Source: Candidatus Fermentibacterota bacterium
GTDB lineage: Bacteria > JAFGKV01
Assembly (NCBI GenBank): GCA_030620115.1
Contig: JAUXFG010000085.1
Span: 1 to 16,415 of the forward strand
Reading direction: 5' to 3'
DNA length: 16,415 nucleotides
Positions within the stretch are counted from its first letter, which is position 1; each line of letters opens with the position of its first letter. The notes under the pieces are model-generated. The model was not told where the DNA came from. It ran no database searches and worked only from the letters and a program-made list of their open reading frames with translations. A program made the translations under genes and the position numbers. This document shows positions 14,294-16,415 of the stretch, piece by piece.

Positions 14294-15157
14294 TTATCCA
14301 TCCGACGCGAACTCGGACTTGATTCTCCCCCAGCTTCCGGCTTCATTGCCGGCAGCGGCCTGGGCGGGGCCGAAAAGCTGTACCGCACCGGACAGGGAGA
14401 TCTCTTGCAGCCAGTAGTAGAGGATACCCTCTAGGGGCGGCGCAGGGTCAATGAATCGATAGTCCCGCGGGGACGATGTGGTTCCTCCGCCGGGAATCAT
14501 CTCGGAGATCGCCTGGGCTTGAGCTTCTTCAGGGAATTGCGCCCGCAATACCTTGAAGCCGAAACAGTCGGATTCCGAGGCTGTCTTCCATGCAATGACT
14601 GCAACATCACCACGCCGGTAGGCATGCAGAGTCTGAAGCTCAACAGGAACGGCCACGTCGTCCATGGTGACCGCAAATGCCTGTATTGTTTGAAGAGCTT
14701 GAAGCGAGTCAGCCTCGCGATCGATGACCAGGTAGACGTAGAAGCGATTTCGCCAGAATTCCAAGGTGAAGTTGAACGGAAGATTATAGTTGATGCGTGC
14801 CTCGGATCCGGCGCCATCCCAGTCCGTCTCGAGTCCGGTGCCTACGATCTGGTAAATTATCTGCGCATTCTCGGCCGTTCCCTGATCGAACACGCGAGCC
14901 GTGAGAGCTGCCTCTTCCTGCGCGATCTCTCCGAGGTAATCCTGGAACACGCATTCAACAAATCCATTCTCGATGTAAGGGGGCGCAGCACCATTGATGA
15001 GGCCGAAGAGCTCCTCTTCGGTCTGTGCCGTCTGAGGCGGACCATTTTTCACCCAGCCGGGAATCTGATCATCGTAGGGCAAAAGGTCCGCCGCCTGTTG
15101 GGCATATGCGGCAGTGATCACCACCACCAGCATGGACAAGATTATGTAAAGCCGCAT
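14294..15157 (-). CDS. Secreted DUF6599 protein with FN3-like C-terminal domain
   Basis: A 287-aa exported protein. The signal peptide is 1-19 (AYA|Q). Residues about 22-165 fit the DUF6599 pattern: LPYDDQIPGWVKNGPP, then E(E)LFGLINGAAPPYIENGF, then a YLG...A strand and FDQGTAENAQIIYQI. Residues about 172-265 form an FN3-like domain (VAVIAWKTASESDCFGFKVLRA...IPGGGTTSSPRDYRFIDP.P..GILYYWLQEI...G), common in surface proteins of FCB-type bacteria. The function is unknown. The ATG at 15157 is preferred: AAGGAGG lies 6 nt upstream. It lies downstream of nothing on its strand and is divergent from the barrel gene. Confidence 0.82.
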   Translation of the reverse strand: MRLYIILSMLVVVITAAYAQQAADLLPYDDQIPGWVKNGPPQTAQTEEELFGLINGAAPPYIENGFVECVFQDYLGEIAQEEAALTARVFDQGTAENAQIIYQIVGTGLETDWDGAGSEARINYNLPFNFTLEFWRNRFYVYLVIDREADSLQALQTIQAFAVTMDDVAVPVELQTLHAYRRGDVAVIAWKTASESDCFGFKVLRAQFPEEAQAQAISEMIPGGGTTSSPRDYRFIDPAPPLEGILYYWLQEISLSGAVQLFGPAQAAAGNEAGSWGRIKSEFASDG

Positions 15158-15283
15158 TTTTCTCCTCCTTGGAGATGCAGAATTGGCGCATGACATGAAC
15201 GTGTAATGTTGATTCCCTGAAGCCTAGCGTCAAGGCCGCCACGGCTCATACTCATGTGGACTGCGCATTTTGACGCCTCCGGC

Positions 15284-15316
15284 GGGCACGGTCCGCCGGC
15301 TGGCGGATGCCCCTAC
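15284..15316 (+). repeat. GGGCACGGTCCGCC hairpin repeat
   Basis: Matches 10349-10381 with one change in the loop (AGCT to GGCT). It folds as CCGCC-RGCT-GGCGG inside GGGCA/TGCCC. It sits in the 346-bp gap between two divergent secreted-protein genes. I could not place promoters with confidence in the rest of this gap (15317-15490). Confidence 0.65.
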
Positions 15317-15503
15317 TGAAGACGGGCCAGGATTCCTTCTCGATACGATGATCGATCCTTGATTTGTTTGGCCGCTTGCGATAGCTTCTTGCCACATTTT
15401 GTTACAAGGCTCATCAAGTGACGGGTCTTGTACCTGACTCAAACTCGCGTGGCCTCATGATCACGCATGATGTCCCCATATGGACAGAAAAGGGAGGACC
15501 TAA

Positions 15504-16061
15504 GTGAGACTCCAGAGAAAGATTGCCGTCTTGACGGCGATAGGTCTGATGGTCGTTTTTGCTTCAGGAGCTGATGCGGCGGATATCGGCCTGAAGGGCA
15601 TTGGCGGCAGGCTGGGATTTGTGATGCCTGACGAGGCTGACAACACGATCGGCTTTGGTGCTGTTGCAAAGCTGGGATCGCTCTCGCCCATTATTGGTTT
15701 CGACGCATTTATCGATTTCTGGACCAACAGCTACGATATTGGTATTTATGAATGGAAGTACACGGAGATCGCTTTTGGCGCTATGGCCAAGTACCTTTTC
15801 CCGGCCGGTGGCGATATTAAACCATACGCCGGCGGAGGGCTGGCCCTCCATTATGGGAAGATTTCGGGGGAGTCGATAGATTACCTTGGTCAGACTTATG
15901 ACACATCAGATTCGGACATGGATCTAGGCATCCATCTCGCCGGTGGCGTGGAAAAAGCCCTTTCCCCGAGTATGACCGGGTTCGCCGAGGCCAAGTACGC
16001 GATCGGCGGCCATGACTATTTCTTTATTTCGGCCGGCGTTATTTTTAAAATGGGTGACTAA
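15504..16061 (+). CDS. Outer-membrane beta-barrel protein
   Basis: A 185-aa protein with signal peptide 1-25 (ADA|A) and alternating glycine/aromatic strands typical of small 8-stranded barrels of the OMP_b-brl/OmpW-like kind: IGGRLGFVMP, TIGFGAVAKLG, YTEIAFGAMAKYLFP, IKPYAGGGLALHYG, DLGIHLAGGVEKAL, MTGFAEAKYAIGG, HDYFFISAGVIFKMGD. The length suits eight strands. The start is GTG at 15504 with AGGGAGG (15491-15497) 6 nt upstream. The protein does not end in Phe, unlike many barrels. Followed by a clear terminator, so monocistronic. The ligand is unknown. Confidence 0.88.
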   Translation: MRLQRKIAVLTAIGLMVVFASGADAADIGLKGIGGRLGFVMPDEADNTIGFGAVAKLGSLSPIIGFDAFIDFWTNSYDIGIYEWKYTEIAFGAMAKYLFPAGGDIKPYAGGGLALHYGKISGESIDYLGQTYDTSDSDMDLGIHLAGGVEKALSPSMTGFAEAKYAIGGHDYFFISAGVIFKMGD

Positions 16062-16085
16062 CAAAGTTCTCTGAACTTCCTCAAG

Positions 16086-16120
16086 GCGGGCCATGGTGAA
16101 TATCTTGGCCCGCTTTTCTA
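16086..16120 (+). terminator. Rho-independent terminator after the barrel gene
   Basis: GCGGGCCA (16086-16093) and TGGCCCGC (16106-16113) form a perfect 8-bp stem followed by TTTTCTATT. It lies 25 bp after the stop codon. On the minus strand there is no T-run, so it acts for the + strand. Confidence 0.88.
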
Positions 16121-16144
16121 TTGGGCTTCTTGAAGGATCGTCCC

Positions 16145-16415
16145 TCAGCTTTTGACCTGCGGGCTACTCGAGGGTTCTGTATGATCGGAGGAGATCTCTA
16201 CGAGACGGAAGCCCCATGGAGGGAGTCGAAAGGGAAGGGCTACGCGCGTACAGCTCACTCCTGGCCGGAGGCTGGTGCCGCCGGATAGCACGTCCTTCAC
16301 TGAGGCGGGCATGGTTTTTCCTCCGGGTACCGAGGGATGAATACATCCTTCCTGCCATGACGGAGTGAGATTCGCCACGAAAAGAAGGCATCCCTGATGG
16401 TGCAGGGAGGTCCAC
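16145..16415 (-). CDS. C-terminal end of a probable glycoside hydrolase (partial)
   Basis: The frame is open from the window edge to the stop at 16145, about 89 residues, beginning WTSLHHQGCLLFVANLTPSW. The pattern LLFVANLTP.WQEG..., VKDVLSGG, then LPFRLPPWGFRLVEI resembles the C-terminal beta-sandwich of GH13-type glycosidases, which commonly ends in LPPWG.RV. The catalytic part lies outside. The reading is based on pattern only; another sugar-active family is possible. Confidence 0.55.
   Translation of the reverse strand, partial: WTSLHHQGCLLFVANLTPSWQEGCIHPSVPGGKTMPASVKDVLSGGTSLRPGVSCTRVALPFRLPPWGFRLVEISSDHTEPSSSPQVKS

Noticed and set aside
14519-15193. 224-codon plus-strand reading frame opposite the DUF6599 gene
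   Set aside because: Antisense shadow; the minus-strand frame has a signal peptide, ribosome site and family pattern.

Overview
The window looks like a chromosomal segment of an uncultured Gram-negative bacterium, probably from an FCB-group candidate phylum (the Latescibacteria, Zixibacteria, Eisenbacteria area). The signs are an outer-membrane beta-barrel, signal peptides, a beta-propeller protein with a FlgD/type-IX-like C-terminal tail, a DUF6599 protein with an FN3-like tail, and a very high density of dispersed intergenic palindromic repeats. This placement is inference from gene content and style; no rRNA is present to test it.

Layout. 1-600: repeats only. 602-1129 (+): two-domain TFIIB-type zinc-ribbon protein. 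1262-3200 (-): a tight three-gene unit of a Yip1-like membrane protein, an excisionase-type HTH protein and an unrecognised protein with NQYFGD and FFDPDNG motifs. 3590-4000 (-): small Cys-rich protein, flanked by two direct copies of a ~200-bp element. 4715-6892 (-): exported oligopeptidase B. 7261-7455 (+): 64-aa Trp-rich zinc-knuckle protein. 7694-9220 (-): secreted seven-repeat propeller. 9221-10546: gene-poor stretch with tRNA-Arg(TCT), tRNA-Pro(TGG) and several palindromes. 10547-14199 (-): housekeeping run smpB, N-acetylmuramoyl-L-alanine amidase, GerMN protein, rdgB. 14294-15157 (-): secreted DUF6599 protein. 15504-16061 (+): outer-membrane barrel. 16145-16415 (-): C-terminal end of a probable glycoside hydrolase cut by the window edge.

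The genes do not form one pathway. The coherent blocks are the smpB-amidase-GerMN-rdgB run (ribosome rescue, cell-wall hydrolysis, nucleotide-pool cleaning) and the membrane/HTH/NQYFGD unit, whose job is unknown. The most unusual feature is the intergenic DNA: several families of hairpin modules recur in different combinations, orientations and nestings between almost all genes. Two ~200-bp copies carry terminal inverted repeats that differ by compensatory base changes. These modules sit beside start codons, ribosome-binding sites and gene ends.
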